From positions 1-7,564 of the forward strand of contig JAKART010000101.1 of the NCBI GenBank assembly GCA_021819255.1: DNA of 7,564 nucleotides. Reading direction: 5' to 3'. Of the stretch, positions 1 through 6,668 are shown in pieces. The number at the start of each line of letters is the position of its first letter. Within the stretch, counting starts at the first letter, position 1. The notes under the pieces are model-generated. The model was not told the DNA's origin. It did not search any database and saw nothing but the letters and a program-made list of their open reading frames with translations. The translations under genes and the position numbers were made by a program. The DNA comes from Acidobacteriota bacterium. GTDB lineage: Bacteria > Acidobacteriota > Terriglobia > Terriglobales > Acidobacteriaceae.

Positions 1-597
1 CTGAAAGTACTGAACCACCGTGTACTTGAACTTGCTATGCCTCTGCCGAAAGTTCTCCGTCAGAATCTCAGAACCACCCCCGGTCACCCAGCGAACTCCG
101 GCTTCCTTCAGTCTCCTCGCCGTAGCGGAATATTCCAACTTGGCGTGGTCGGCCAGGTACATGAACTCGGCCACGGTCAGCGCATAGAACTCTATGCTGT
201 CCCCATACCGCTCGCGAACCGCATGAAACAAGTCGCAGTAGTAGTCCAGCGCCAACTGCGGGTTGAATCCCCCATTGAACCCCACCAGATCCCCGCCCAT
301 GGCCATCAACTCGTCGATCTTGGCGAACACCTGCTCTTGACGAAGCACGTACCCGTCAGCAGCGCCTGGCAGAGTATAAAACGCACAGTAATCGCACTGG
401 GCCACGCAGACGTTGGTGTAGTTGATGATCCGCATCAACATATAGGTACACGCCTCGGGCTGATGAAACCGGGCGCGCACTATCTGCGCCAACTCGCGCA
501 ACTCCCCATCTCCGGCGTTCTTCCAAAGCCACAGCGCGTCTTGCGCGCTCACGCGGCCACCGCTCTTCACTTTCTCTCGAATCTCGACGATAGACAT
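1..597 (-). CDS. mqnC: Cyclic dehypoxanthinyl futalosine synthase MqnC, N-terminal 199 residues (runs off the left edge)
   Basis: Radical SAM enzyme of the futalosine route to menaquinone; the family cyclises dehypoxanthine futalosine to its spiro cyclic form in the cytoplasm. Read on the minus strand, the protein starts MSIVEIREKVKSG. It shows the cluster-binding CX3CX2C motif as CVAQCDYCAFYT (Cys64, Cys68, Cys71), followed by GGDLVGFNGGFNP and VTGGGSEIL, which fit the MqnC/MqnE/CofH group. The FY just after the third Cys favours MqnC over the sister enzyme MqnE. The ATG at 597 is chosen because GAGGTGAG lies 10 bases upstream and family similarity starts soon after. The gene is about half of the usual length of roughly 370 residues; the rest lies beyond base 1. 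It is divergent from the hydrolase gene, and no other menaquinone gene is visible. The radical SAM class is near certain; MqnC rather than MqnE is likely. Confidence 0.88.
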   Translation of the reverse strand, partial: MSIVEIREKVKSGGRVSAQDALWLWKNAGDGELRELAQIVRARFHQPEACTYMLMRIINYTNVCVAQCDYCAFYTLPGAADGYVLRQEQVFAKIDELMAMGGDLVGFNGGFNPQLALDYYCDLFHAVRERYGDSIEFYALTVAEFMYLADHAKLEYSATARRLKEAGVRWVTGGGSEILTENFRQRHSKFKYTVVQYFQ

Positions 598-801
598 CGT
601 TGCAGGACTCACCTCTTTAGTCTAGAGCACTTCTCGGCCCATGACCGCGCGCAGAGGCGCCCAAGGCCGCCCCGTGGCGAAACGCTGAGAGAGAGGAGCA
701 TCCGCAACCGCCGCCCGGTCACGCCCAGGGTCCTCTGCTGGCAAAGGAAAGGTCTGCTGACGCAAGCGCTGACGGCGTTTTTTGGTTGTATCCTTTCATG
801 C
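598..801. promoter_or_regulatory. Divergent intergenic region between mqnC and the ester hydrolase
   Basis: This 204-bp gap should hold the promoters of both divergent genes. On the minus strand, TAGACT just upstream of the mqnC ribosome site could be a -10 box, but no good -35 partner is seen. On the plus side there is CTGACG repeated twice around 756-774, then a run of seven T (777-783) and TATCCT at 789-794, just before the hydrolase ATG. No Shine-Dalgarno sequence precedes that ATG. None of these elements is strong, and no small gene is evident. Confidence 0.4.
608..615 (-). promoter_or_regulatory. Ribosome binding site of mqnC
   Basis: On the minus strand GAGGTGAG lies 10 bases before the ATG at 597. 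It is a strong Shine-Dalgarno match and fixes the mqnC start. An in-frame GTG upstream falls inside this motif and is therefore unlikely to be the start. Confidence 0.7.
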
Positions 802-2775
802 ATGCCAACTCGAATTCGTACCCTCGCCCCTCCTGCAGCCCCGCTACTGCTTGCCTCGGCGTTGTTGCTTCTACCCGGATCGAGGTGCGCCACGGCGCAG
901 CAGCCGACCGCGCCACAAGCCCAATCGCAGTATCCCGCTCTACCCACTGAGATTCCGCGGCCTTTCATACCGGCAACCAAGGATCTGCGCTACACCCGCA
1001 CCGTGGTGCAGATTCCGATGCGCGACGGAACCAAGCTGAACACCGTGATCGTCATCCCGAAGTCTATTCAGCACGCCGGAATCATTCTGGAGCGCACCCC
1101 CTATGATGCTGACCGTTTCAGCACGCGCGAGCGCGAAGCTCGGGACTGGGCGCTTGAGGCCGGATATATCCACGTATTTCAAGATGTGCGTGGCAAGTAC
1201 GGGTCCCAGGGAGACTACATCATGAACCGCTATGTACGCGGTCCGCTAAACCCAACTCCGGTGTCGGATGCCACGGACGCCTCGGACACCATCGGCTGGC
1301 TGGTCAAAAACCTTCCCCAGAGCAATGGGAGGGTTGCCGTCATGGGGATCTCTTACGACGGTTTTGAAGCCCTCATGGGGCTGGTTCATCCCAACCCCGC
1401 CCTCAAGGCCGCAGTTCCTGAGAATCCCATGGTGGATGGCTGGATCGGAGACGACTGGTTCCACAACGGCGCCTTCCGTGAACAGGGAATCCCCTACATT
1501 TACTCGCAGGAGGCAACGCGCAAAGGCACCCAGAAGTGGTGGACCAACTACAGTGACGACTACAACATGTATCTTGATGCCGGCAATGCAAGCGCGATCG
1601 CAGACCAGCACGGCATGCAACAGCTCGGATTCTGGAACAAGCTGGTCGCCCACCCCTCCTACGATGAGTTCTGGCAGGATCAGGCGGTGGACAAGATCCT
1701 GGCCAAAGAACCCCTGACCGTGCCGACGCTGCTGGTGGCCGGCGAATGGGACCAGGAAGACATCTATGGAGCGCTGGCCGTCTACCGCGCGCTGTATGCG
1801 GAACCCGCCAACCGCGCCAATCTCTTTCTAGCCCTCGGTCCTTGGTTTCACGGTCAGGAGGCCACCCAGGGCGCACACCTTGGGGCCATCAACTTCGGGT
1901 CGGATACATCAGCTTACTTCGTCCATCGCGTCTTGCTGCCCTTTCTCGCGCAGCATCTCCAGGAGAATGGACCCGATGCGCATCTGGCGCATGTCAACGC
2001 CTTCCTGACCGGCCCCAACCAGTGGGAACAGCTATCCAAGTGGCCATCCTGCAACGGCGACTGCCGCATCGACCGAAAACCGCTCTATCTCTATGCCGAC
2101 CACGGACTGAGCTTCGAACCACCACCAACGCCCGGCGGCGAAGCGTATGACCAGTATGTCTCCAATCCCGCCACGCCCGTGCCCTACCGCCCGCGTCCTG
2201 TACCGCCCGCTGAGACCGCTACCTGGCCCGAATGGCTGGTCGGCGACCAGCGCCCGGCCTCGGCTCGTCCGGATGTCGAAACCTACGAGACGCCCGTTCT
2301 TACCGAACCCGTAACGGTAAGCGGACGCCCTCAGGTTCATCTGGTAGCCTCCACCAGTGGTACTGACTCCGACTGGGTCGTCAAGGTGATCGATGTTTAC
2401 CCGCAGCAGGACACCGATGAGCCGGAGATGAGCGGCTACCAGCTAGCAGTCTCCATGGACATCTTCCGTGGACGCTATCGCCAAAACTTGTCCCGCCCAT
2501 CACCACTCCCCCCTAACAAACCGCTGCTCTACAGCTTCTTCCTGCCTGCGGTTGATCATGTGTTCCTTCCTGGTCACCGAATGATGGTGCAGATTCAGTC
2601 CACCTGGTTCCCTCTCTACGACCGCAATCCGCAGACGTTTGTTCCCAACATCTTCAACGCGCCGGCTTCGGCCTATCAAGAGGCCACGCAACGCATCTAT
2701 TGCGCTCCGGGGCAGCAAACCTACATCACGCTGCCCGTGGCGAAACGACAGGAATCCCCGTCCATGGCTCCGTGA
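802..2775 (+). CDS. Exported alpha-amino-acid ester hydrolase (AEH), CocE/NonD / peptidase S15-type alpha/beta hydrolase
   Basis: Predicted periplasmic serine hydrolase of 657 residues that cleaves esters and amides of alpha-amino acids (EC 3.1.1.43); known relatives also hydrolyse and synthesise beta-lactams with an alpha-amino side chain. A signal peptide is visible: basic start MPTRIR, hydrophobic PLLLASALLLLP, cleavage probably after ATA at residue 32. Ser184 sits in GISYDGF, Asp317 in GEWDQED, His350 in GPWFHGQ. Their spacing (+133, +166) matches, from memory, the Xanthomonas AEH triad. The acidic cluster that binds the substrate amino group is present as Asp218 (GDDWFH), Glu319 and Asp320. 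The C-terminal jelly-roll part carries DSDWVVK, SMDIFRGRYR and QIQSTWFPLYDRNPQ, all AEH hallmarks. CNGDC (417-421) may form a disulfide. The open frame extends upstream to about base 37, but that part is antisense to mqnC; ATG 802 is chosen because the signal peptide begins there. The natural substrate is unknown, and the neighbours give no clue. Confidence 0.92.
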   Translation: MPTRIRTLAPPAAPLLLASALLLLPGSRCATAQQPTAPQAQSQYPALPTEIPRPFIPATKDLRYTRTVVQIPMRDGTKLNTVIVIPKSIQHAGIILERTPYDADRFSTREREARDWALEAGYIHVFQDVRGKYGSQGDYIMNRYVRGPLNPTPVSDATDASDTIGWLVKNLPQSNGRVAVMGISYDGFEALMGLVHPNPALKAAVPENPMVDGWIGDDWFHNGAFREQGIPYIYSQEATRKGTQKWWTNYSDDYNMYLDAGNASAIADQHGMQQLGFWNKLVAHPSYDEFWQDQAVDKILAKEPLTVPTLLVAGEWDQEDIYGALAVYRALYAEPANRANLFLALGPWFHGQEATQGAHLGAINFGSDTSAYFVHRVLLPFLAQHLQENGPDAHLAHVNAFLTGPNQWEQLSKWPSCNGDCRIDRKPLYLYADHGLSFEPPPTPGGEAYDQYVSNPATPVPYRPRPVPPAETATWPEWLVGDQRPASARPDVETYETPVLTEPVTVSGRPQVHLVASTSGTDSDWVVKVIDVYPQQDTDEPEMSGYQLAVSMDIFRGRYRQNLSRPSPLPPNKPLLYSFFLPAVDHVFLPGHRMMVQIQSTWFPLYDRNPQTFVPNIFNAPASAYQEATQRIYCAPGQQTYITLPVAKRQESPSMAP

Positions 2776-2855
2776 AGTGAATGAAGTGCCGGCCACGCCG
2801 GAGTTCGCTGAGAGATAGAGTCCCGGACAACAGGCGATTCAGATCCAGGCCGCGA

Positions 2856-2881
2856 CGCAACGGGCGGCTTCGCCCCTTGCG
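2856..2881. terminator. Stem-loop between convergent genes, possible bidirectional terminator
   Basis: CGCAA / TTGCG outer arms and GGGCG / CGCCC inner arms around a GCTT loop form a 10-bp stem with one C-C mismatch. It lies 81 bases after the hydrolase stop and 41 bases beyond the lacI-type gene's stop, in the convergent gap 2776-2921. No T-tract follows on either strand, so classical intrinsic termination is unproven; it could instead be a dispersed palindromic element. Confidence 0.4.
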
Positions 2882-2921
2882 GCGTCTCGCTCGCTGCTTC
2901 CATGCGTCCCTCAACCAACTC

Positions 2922-3986
2922 CTATGGCTGTCCGCCGCTGGCCTGGGTCGTGGATTCGCGAACGATCAGAGTCGGCTTGGCCAGAACGGTAAGGGCATAC
3001 TCGGCTGCCGGGTCGTTGATACGTTCCAGCAGAATGCTTGCAGCCAGCTTGCCCATGTGTTGGAGGGGCTGGCGGATGGTAGTGAGGCTGGGCACCTGGA
3101 AGGGGGCCGAGATAATGTCGTCAAAACCGATCACCGAAAGATCCCGAGGCACCGCAATCCCGCACTCGTGAAGCACCCGGATGGCCCCGATGGCGGCAAT
3201 GTCATTAAAAGCAACCAGAGCGGTAAAATCCCGCGTGGCGTTGAGCAGGCGCTGGGTCGGTCCGTAGCCGATATGGGGCGTCCAGCCTCGCTCCGTCAGC
3301 GGGACGATGCGCTCCGGCGTGGGCTGAACGCCGAACTCACGGGCTACCTGCATCATCGCCTCCCAGCGAAACGCCGAGTCGCCAATGGAGTGAGGGCCCT
3401 TCATGAAAGCGATCTTGCGGTGCCCCAGAGCGTAAAGATGGCGGACAGCGAGGCGAGCCGCGGCCCGATGATCCAGGACCACATTCGTTACGCCAGGCTT
3501 CTCCAAATGGCCGGAAATCGTCACCACGGGTAGCGGGGTATCAAAGTCCGCGTTGGAGTTCAACACCAAAATTCCCTCTGCGCCGCGATTGAGCAAAAGC
3601 TCCGCGTACTCCACCACGAGGTTGGGCTTGTGATAGTGACAGGCGGTGAAGTAAAGATAATGCTGCTTCAGAAGGAAGCTCTCAACCCCCTCCATCACCA
3701 CCGTGTTGTAGCCTTCGCTGTGTTCCGGCAAAAGGATGCCCACGGAGTCGCTGCTCGTCTTGTGCAGATTGACGGCAAAGTAGCTGGGCCGATAGTTGAA
3801 TTTGCGCGCTGCATCCACAACGCGGCGCCGGGTCTCCTCCGTGAGATTCTTGGCCAGGGGAGCATCATTTAAGACAAACGATATGGTGGTCTGAGAGACA
3901 CCTAGGTAGGCAGCCAGATCCTTCAAGCTGGTTCGCTTGCGTCGCGGCTGAGCCGATGGATCGTCGTTGCGGGGGGTGGATCTCAT
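2922..3986 (-). CDS. LacI-family transcriptional regulator
   Basis: Sugar-responsive DNA-binding repressor or regulator of 354 residues. An N-terminal helix-turn-helix occupies about residues 20-40 (SLKDLAAYLGVSQTTISFVL). A hinge follows (FNYRPSYFAVNLHK, with Leu74 as the expected minor-groove intercalator), then a periplasmic-binding-protein-like effector domain from about residue 80. The effector domain includes ALGHRKIAFM, GFDDI and the family-typical LTTIRQP near the end. The usual SRVLN at the end of the recognition helix is SFVLN here. The start at 3986 is chosen because it gives a normal family length; an AGGG lies six bases upstream. The frame stays open to 4103 (MQVYPDAS), but that extension has no family character. 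It is downstream of and co-oriented with kdgK, so it probably senses a sugar acid or related metabolite and controls itself and/or kdgK. The effector is not identifiable from sequence. Confidence 0.93.
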   Translation of the reverse strand: MRSTPRNDDPSAQPRRKRTSLKDLAAYLGVSQTTISFVLNDAPLAKNLTEETRRRVVDAARKFNYRPSYFAVNLHKTSSDSVGILLPEHSEGYNTVVMEGVESFLLKQHYLYFTACHYHKPNLVVEYAELLLNRGAEGILVLNSNADFDTPLPVVTISGHLEKPGVTNVVLDHRAAARLAVRHLYALGHRKIAFMKGPHSIGDSAFRWEAMMQVAREFGVQPTPERIVPLTERGWTPHIGYGPTQRLLNATRDFTALVAFNDIAAIGAIRVLHECGIAVPRDLSVIGFDDIISAPFQVPSLTTIRQPLQHMGKLAASILLERINDPAAEYALTVLAKPTLIVRESTTQASGGQP

Positions 3987-4272
3987 GCACAACCCTGCGC
4001 TATTGCTCTTTCCGTGAGGACGGTTCTCCCCAAGCGGACTTGCCGTCGTGTCTTCATTGAGGACAATGCCGGGAAAAGTCGAAGCATCGGGATACACCTG
4101 CACGGAAGATTTTGAGAGGCGGAAAACGGCTTCTGTCTAAGGCCGCGAGAGGCGCAGCGCCCGACCCAGAATGACCCTTCTTCTCGGTTTGAGTATACAA
4201 GCAAGCTTCACCCCTAGGCACTCCGCAGCGCCATGTCTTTTGGCGGAGCACCCTGAACACCCCGCACCTTGA
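3987..4272 (-). promoter_or_regulatory. Intergenic leader between kdgK and the LacI-family gene
   Basis: This 286-bp gap is long for a simple two-gene operon and suggests the regulator has its own promoter. On the minus strand TATACT (4197-4192) is a good -10 candidate, but the hexamer 17 bases upstream is a poor -35. Transcription from it would leave a leader of about 200 nt. A short palindrome CATTG-AGGA-CAATG (4055-4068) lies about 70 bases before the start codon and could be an autoregulatory operator. CTCCGC / GCGGAG arms at 4221-4248 form a weak stem-loop soon after the kdgK stop. Confidence 0.4.
4221..4248 (-). terminator. Weak stem-loop 3' of kdgK
   Basis: CTCCGC (4221-4226) and GCGGAG (4243-4248) are perfect 6-bp arms. 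An alternative inner stem CGCCA / TGGCG uses part of the same bases. It starts 25 bases after the kdgK stop. There is no T-run downstream on the minus strand, so it may be a processing or pausing hairpin rather than a true terminator. Confidence 0.3.
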
Positions 4273-5421
4273 TCAACGCAGCGTTCCATAGGCCGCGCCG
4301 GCCATCAGACGCTCCACCTCGGGAAGAGTGACCATGGAGGCATCCCCTGGGGTGGTCATCGTCAGCGCGCCATGGGCAACGCCGCAGTTCAACGCCCAGG
4401 CCAGGCCCCTGCCCTCCAGCAGGCCATAGATCAAACCTGCGGCAAAGGAGTCGCCGCCGCCCACTCGATCCAGGATCTCAAGATCATCAAAATGCAGACC
4501 GGCATAGGCCTCTGCCTTCTCCGTCGCGGAACCGCAGAAGTACGCGAAAGCGCCCCAGCCATTGTGATTGGCGCTATGCACCCGTCGGATGGCGGTGGCA
4601 ATCACCTTCAGGTTGGCAAACTCGCTATGAACGCGCTCGGCCATCGAACGAAAGCTTTCGATCTGATGCCAGGCCGGGCGGCTGGACGCCTCACCCAGCT
4701 CCGCGGCAACATCCCCTTCATGGCCAAAGAAGACGTCCACCATGGGCAACAACGAGCGGTTCACCTCCACCGAACGCTGGCGTCCGCCGCGAGCCTTCCA
4801 TAGAGAGGGCCGGTAATTGGCATCAAAACTGATCACGACGCCGTACTGCCTGGCCGCCGCCATGGCTTCGCGGACCACCTCTGTGGCGTCTTCGCTCAGC
4901 GCGGCCATGATGCCGCCGGTATGGAACCACCGTACGCCTTCGCTCCCAAAGATCCTCTTCCAGTCGATCTCGCCGGGACGAAGTTGGGCAATCGCTGTGT
5001 GTCCACGGTCCATCATGCCCAGGCTGGGACGAACGCCAAAGCCGCGCTCCATAAAATAAAGGCCGTTGCGTGTCTCCCGGCCAACGCCATCAAACGCTGC
5101 CCAGCGGATCTGCGAGGCATCCACGCCGCCCTGCAGGATCAGATCCTCCACCAGGCGGCCGGCCGGGTTATCCACCAGGGCAGTCGCAATCGCCGTACGC
5201 TGGCCAAAGCAGCGGCGCAGGCCGCGGGCGACGTTATATTCCCCTCCGCCCTCCCAGACGCGGAAGCTGCGCGCATTGACGATCCGGCCTTCGCCTGGAT
5301 CGAAGCGGAGCATCACCTCACCCAGCGAGAGGAGATCCCAGCGTGTCCTCTGCCAGGGACGAATCTCAAGGCCCGCGCACGGTAAGGACGAGCTTTCAGC
5401 GTGTTCCATGGTTTGAGCCAT
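4273..5421 (-). CDS. kdgK: 2-keto-3-deoxygluconate kinase, PfkB family
   Basis: PfkB/ribokinase-type sugar kinase of 382 residues that probably phosphorylates 2-keto-3-deoxygluconate (2-dehydro-3-deoxygluconate) with ATP, feeding KDPG aldolase in uronate, pectin or gluconate catabolism; cytoplasmic. The core begins WDLLSLGEVMLRFDP (about residue 28). The N-terminal substrate-side motif is GGGEYNVARG (58-67), and the C-terminal PfkB signature is DRVGGGDSFAAGL (318-330) with catalytic base Asp324 in the anion hole GGGD. IDWKRIF, WFHTGGI, DANYRPSLWK and the SANHNGWGAF block resemble Bacteroidetes-type KDG kinases, as I recall them. The start is uncertain: the ATG at 5421 has only a weak AGAAAG before it, and the ATG at 5409 is an alternative. 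The frame is open to 5709, but the upstream translation is low-complexity and unlike the family. Substrate choice rests on family resemblance; other keto-sugar acids are possible. Confidence 0.85.
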   Translation of the reverse strand: MAQTMEHAESSSLPCAGLEIRPWQRTRWDLLSLGEVMLRFDPGEGRIVNARSFRVWEGGGEYNVARGLRRCFGQRTAIATALVDNPAGRLVEDLILQGGVDASQIRWAAFDGVGRETRNGLYFMERGFGVRPSLGMMDRGHTAIAQLRPGEIDWKRIFGSEGVRWFHTGGIMAALSEDATEVVREAMAAARQYGVVISFDANYRPSLWKARGGRQRSVEVNRSLLPMVDVFFGHEGDVAAELGEASSRPAWHQIESFRSMAERVHSEFANLKVIATAIRRVHSANHNGWGAFAYFCGSATEKAEAYAGLHFDDLEILDRVGGGDSFAAGLIYGLLEGRGLAWALNCGVAHGALTMTTPGDASMVTLPEVERLMAGAAYGTLR

Positions 5422-5486
5422 CTTTCTGTCGGTAACATTTGCGATGCTGCGCTTGACATCCACAGGCGCCCTCGCCAAGGAAGAAG

Positions 5487-5517
5487 TTCTTGACCTTCTG
5501 CGCCGGGAGGTCAAGAA
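5487..5517 (-). promoter_or_regulatory. Perfect 10-bp inverted repeat, candidate operator upstream of kdgK
   Basis: TTCTTGACCT, 11 spacer bases, then AGGTCAAGAA: two perfect 10-bp arms whose half-sites repeat every 21 bp, about two helical turns, so a dimer could contact one DNA face. It ends 66 bases before the kdgK ATG. Reading leftward, one arm contains TTGACC, a fair -35 box; 17 bases on, the other arm overlaps the weak -10 candidate AAGAAC. Binding would then block this promoter. CTTGACAT at 5452-5459 resembles a third half-site. Confidence 0.5.
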
Positions 5518-5853
5518 ATCGATGGAAGAACAGTCTTTGGGCAGGGGAGCTGCCCGCTCCTTGCGGATGTTCGTCTGCCTGTTCTCAACTCGAAATGACC
5601 GGTTGGTTGCTTCCGGGCCGCCTTCAAGCAACTCACAGCAACTCCGGTTGGGAACAGGACGTCTTCCAAACCGCCTCCGGAGAAAACCGCATGGCCCAAG
5701 AGTACTCAAACCTGGGCAAAGGGAAAAGTGCTCGCTGAACCAACAGAAGAAGCATCTGTTACATCCAAAGCATTGATTGCCTGTACTCCCACAAGGAAGG
5801 TGGAGTCTGCGGCGCGTTCCGGGGCCGGTCCACTGGCGCGAGCGAGATGAGGC

Positions 5854-5858
5854 GGAGA
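5854..5858 (+). promoter_or_regulatory. Ribosome binding site deciding the lipoprotein start
   Basis: GGAGA lies six bases before the ATG at 5865. The in-frame ATG at 5847 has no comparable site upstream and overlaps this purine-rich stretch, so 5865 is preferred. Confidence 0.6.
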
Positions 5859-5864
5859 GACAAG

Positions 5865-6494
5865 ATGTTGCGCATGAAGGTACGATCGAGCGTTAGTCAA
5901 TGGGCGAGCCTGGTGGCTTTAGGGGCCGCAGGCTGGACGGGATGTTCTCACCGGTCGGCTCCCGCGCCGGCCCCACCGGCGGTGGCGATGGCCCCATCGG
6001 CGGCGACCGTGGCCCCATCGGCGGTTGGCGAGACTCCCGAGGCGCCGGGCGGGGCCGCAGCTTCTGTGCCAGAGGTCCATGTGAATCAGGATTGCCTCAT
6101 TCTTCGGGACAATCTAGATGGAGTCCAGGGAATCAGCGTGCCCGGAGGGCAGATGTTACCCAGCGGAGAAGAGTTGGATCCCGTGGTCTGCCATCTGGAG
6201 AGCAAACTGACTTCAAACCACGTTCAGAGTACGCTGGTGAACGGGACCGTCCAGCATAGCGTGGTCGTAGTCCAGCAGCAGCAGTACCTGCTGCAAAATC
6301 CAATTGCGCAACCGGTCGTCTTTGTCGTAGAACACAGCGTGCCGGATGGCTGGACCATAGACTCTGTTCCGCAACCCACTGCGATGGAAGGCAAGATCGC
6401 CATCTTCAAACTCGTGGTGCAGCCAGGGCAGACGGAGCGACTGCAAGTGGCGGAACAGCACCTGATTCCGCTGGCGCCGCCCGCGGGAGGATAG
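5865..6494 (+). CDS. Predicted lipoprotein of unknown function with C-terminal DUF4139-like beta domain
   Basis: A 209-residue exported protein. A basic start (MLRMKVR) and a hydrophobic stretch (WASLVALGAAGW) lead to TGC-S, so Cys27 is the probable lipidation site; Trp at -3 is unusual for a lipobox. An Ala/Pro-rich linker (residues 32-69) follows, with a repeated (M/V)APSA unit. The rest looks beta-rich and soluble, with a Val/Gln strand QHSVVVVQQQQYLLQNP (130-146), PVVFVVEHSVPDGW (150-163) and a closing VQPGQTERLQVAEQHLIPL. This pattern resembles the C-terminal part of DUF4139-type proteins, but that is a weak personal match and not a firm assignment. Cys77 and Cys109 could form a disulfide. 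It is divergent from kdgK and convergent with the ABC gene; the context gives no function. ATG 5865 is preferred over 5847 on its ribosome site. Confidence 0.75.
   Translation: MLRMKVRSSVSQWASLVALGAAGWTGCSHRSAPAPAPPAVAMAPSAATVAPSAVGETPEAPGGAAASVPEVHVNQDCLILRDNLDGVQGISVPGGQMLPSGEELDPVVCHLESKLTSNHVQSTLVNGTVQHSVVVVQQQQYLLQNPIAQPVVFVVEHSVPDGWTIDSVPQPTAMEGKIAIFKLVVQPGQTERLQVAEQHLIPLAPPAGG
5990..6024 (+). repeat. 21-bp period direct repeat inside the lipoprotein linker
   Basis: GGCCCCATCGGCGG occurs at 5990-6003 and again at 6011-6024. The 21-bp period keeps the frame and encodes the repeated (M/V)APSA segments of the Ala/Pro linker, as expected for a flexible spacer that grows by slippage. Confidence 0.75.
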
Positions 6495-6593
6495 AGCGAA
6501 GCCATAGAGCCGGCAGACGCGTCTCCGTCCTGCCTCACCCGTCGTCCGGGAGCGAAACTGGAATCCACGCCGGCGTTGAAAAGTGCGGGGCTC

Positions 6594-6619
6594 TGAAGGG
6601 CACAACTTGAAGGGCACAA
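6594..6619 (+). repeat. 14-bp tandem duplication
   Basis: TGAAGGGCACAA occurs at 6594-6605 and 6608-6619, giving a period of 14 bases. It is a simple slippage-type duplication, 49 bases before the 16-bp array. Confidence 0.75.
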
Positions 6620-6668
6620 GAGGATTCCGGCCATAGCCGGGCTGGAGAAGATTCCCGGTACAGCCTCT

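Larger units (their letters stand above)
5422..5864. promoter_or_regulatory. Divergent regulatory region between kdgK and the lipoprotein gene
   Basis: This 443-bp stretch has no convincing gene. It holds a perfect inverted repeat at 5487-5517 and further inverted repeats at 5539-5555 (GGGCAG / CTGCCC), 5606-5632 (GTTGCTT / AAGCAAC) and 5645-5673 (CGGTTGGGAA / TTCCAAACCG, one mismatch). It also holds a CCGG-centred partial palindrome at 5593-5608 of the kind LacI-family proteins can bind. Promoters for both divergent genes must lie here. Open frames exist on both strands, but their translations look like random GC-rich sequence. Confidence 0.45.

Noticed and set aside
37..801. The hydrolase reading frame stays open far upstream, suggesting a 912-residue protein.
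   Set aside because: Bases 37-597 are antisense to mqnC, which has clear radical SAM motifs. The upstream translation shows no domain, while a proper signal peptide begins at ATG 802.
2856..2881. The stem-loop as part of an insertion-sequence end or attachment site.
   Set aside because: No transposase, integrase, target duplication or second copy is visible in the window.
5539..5555. GGGCAG-GGGAG-CTGCCC as an intrinsic terminator.
   Set aside because: No T-run follows on either strand, and no gene ends nearby.
5422..5709. The kdgK frame extends 96 codons further upstream.
   Set aside because: The translation is Arg/Ser-rich and unlike any PfkB N-terminus. The family core begins near residue 28 of the protein from 5421, and the inverted repeat lies in the extension.
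5444..5776. A 110-residue plus-strand open frame upstream of the lipoprotein gene.
   Set aside because: It has no recognisable domain, no good ribosome site and a basic, random-looking composition, and it overlaps the inverted-repeat cluster. It is treated as chance.
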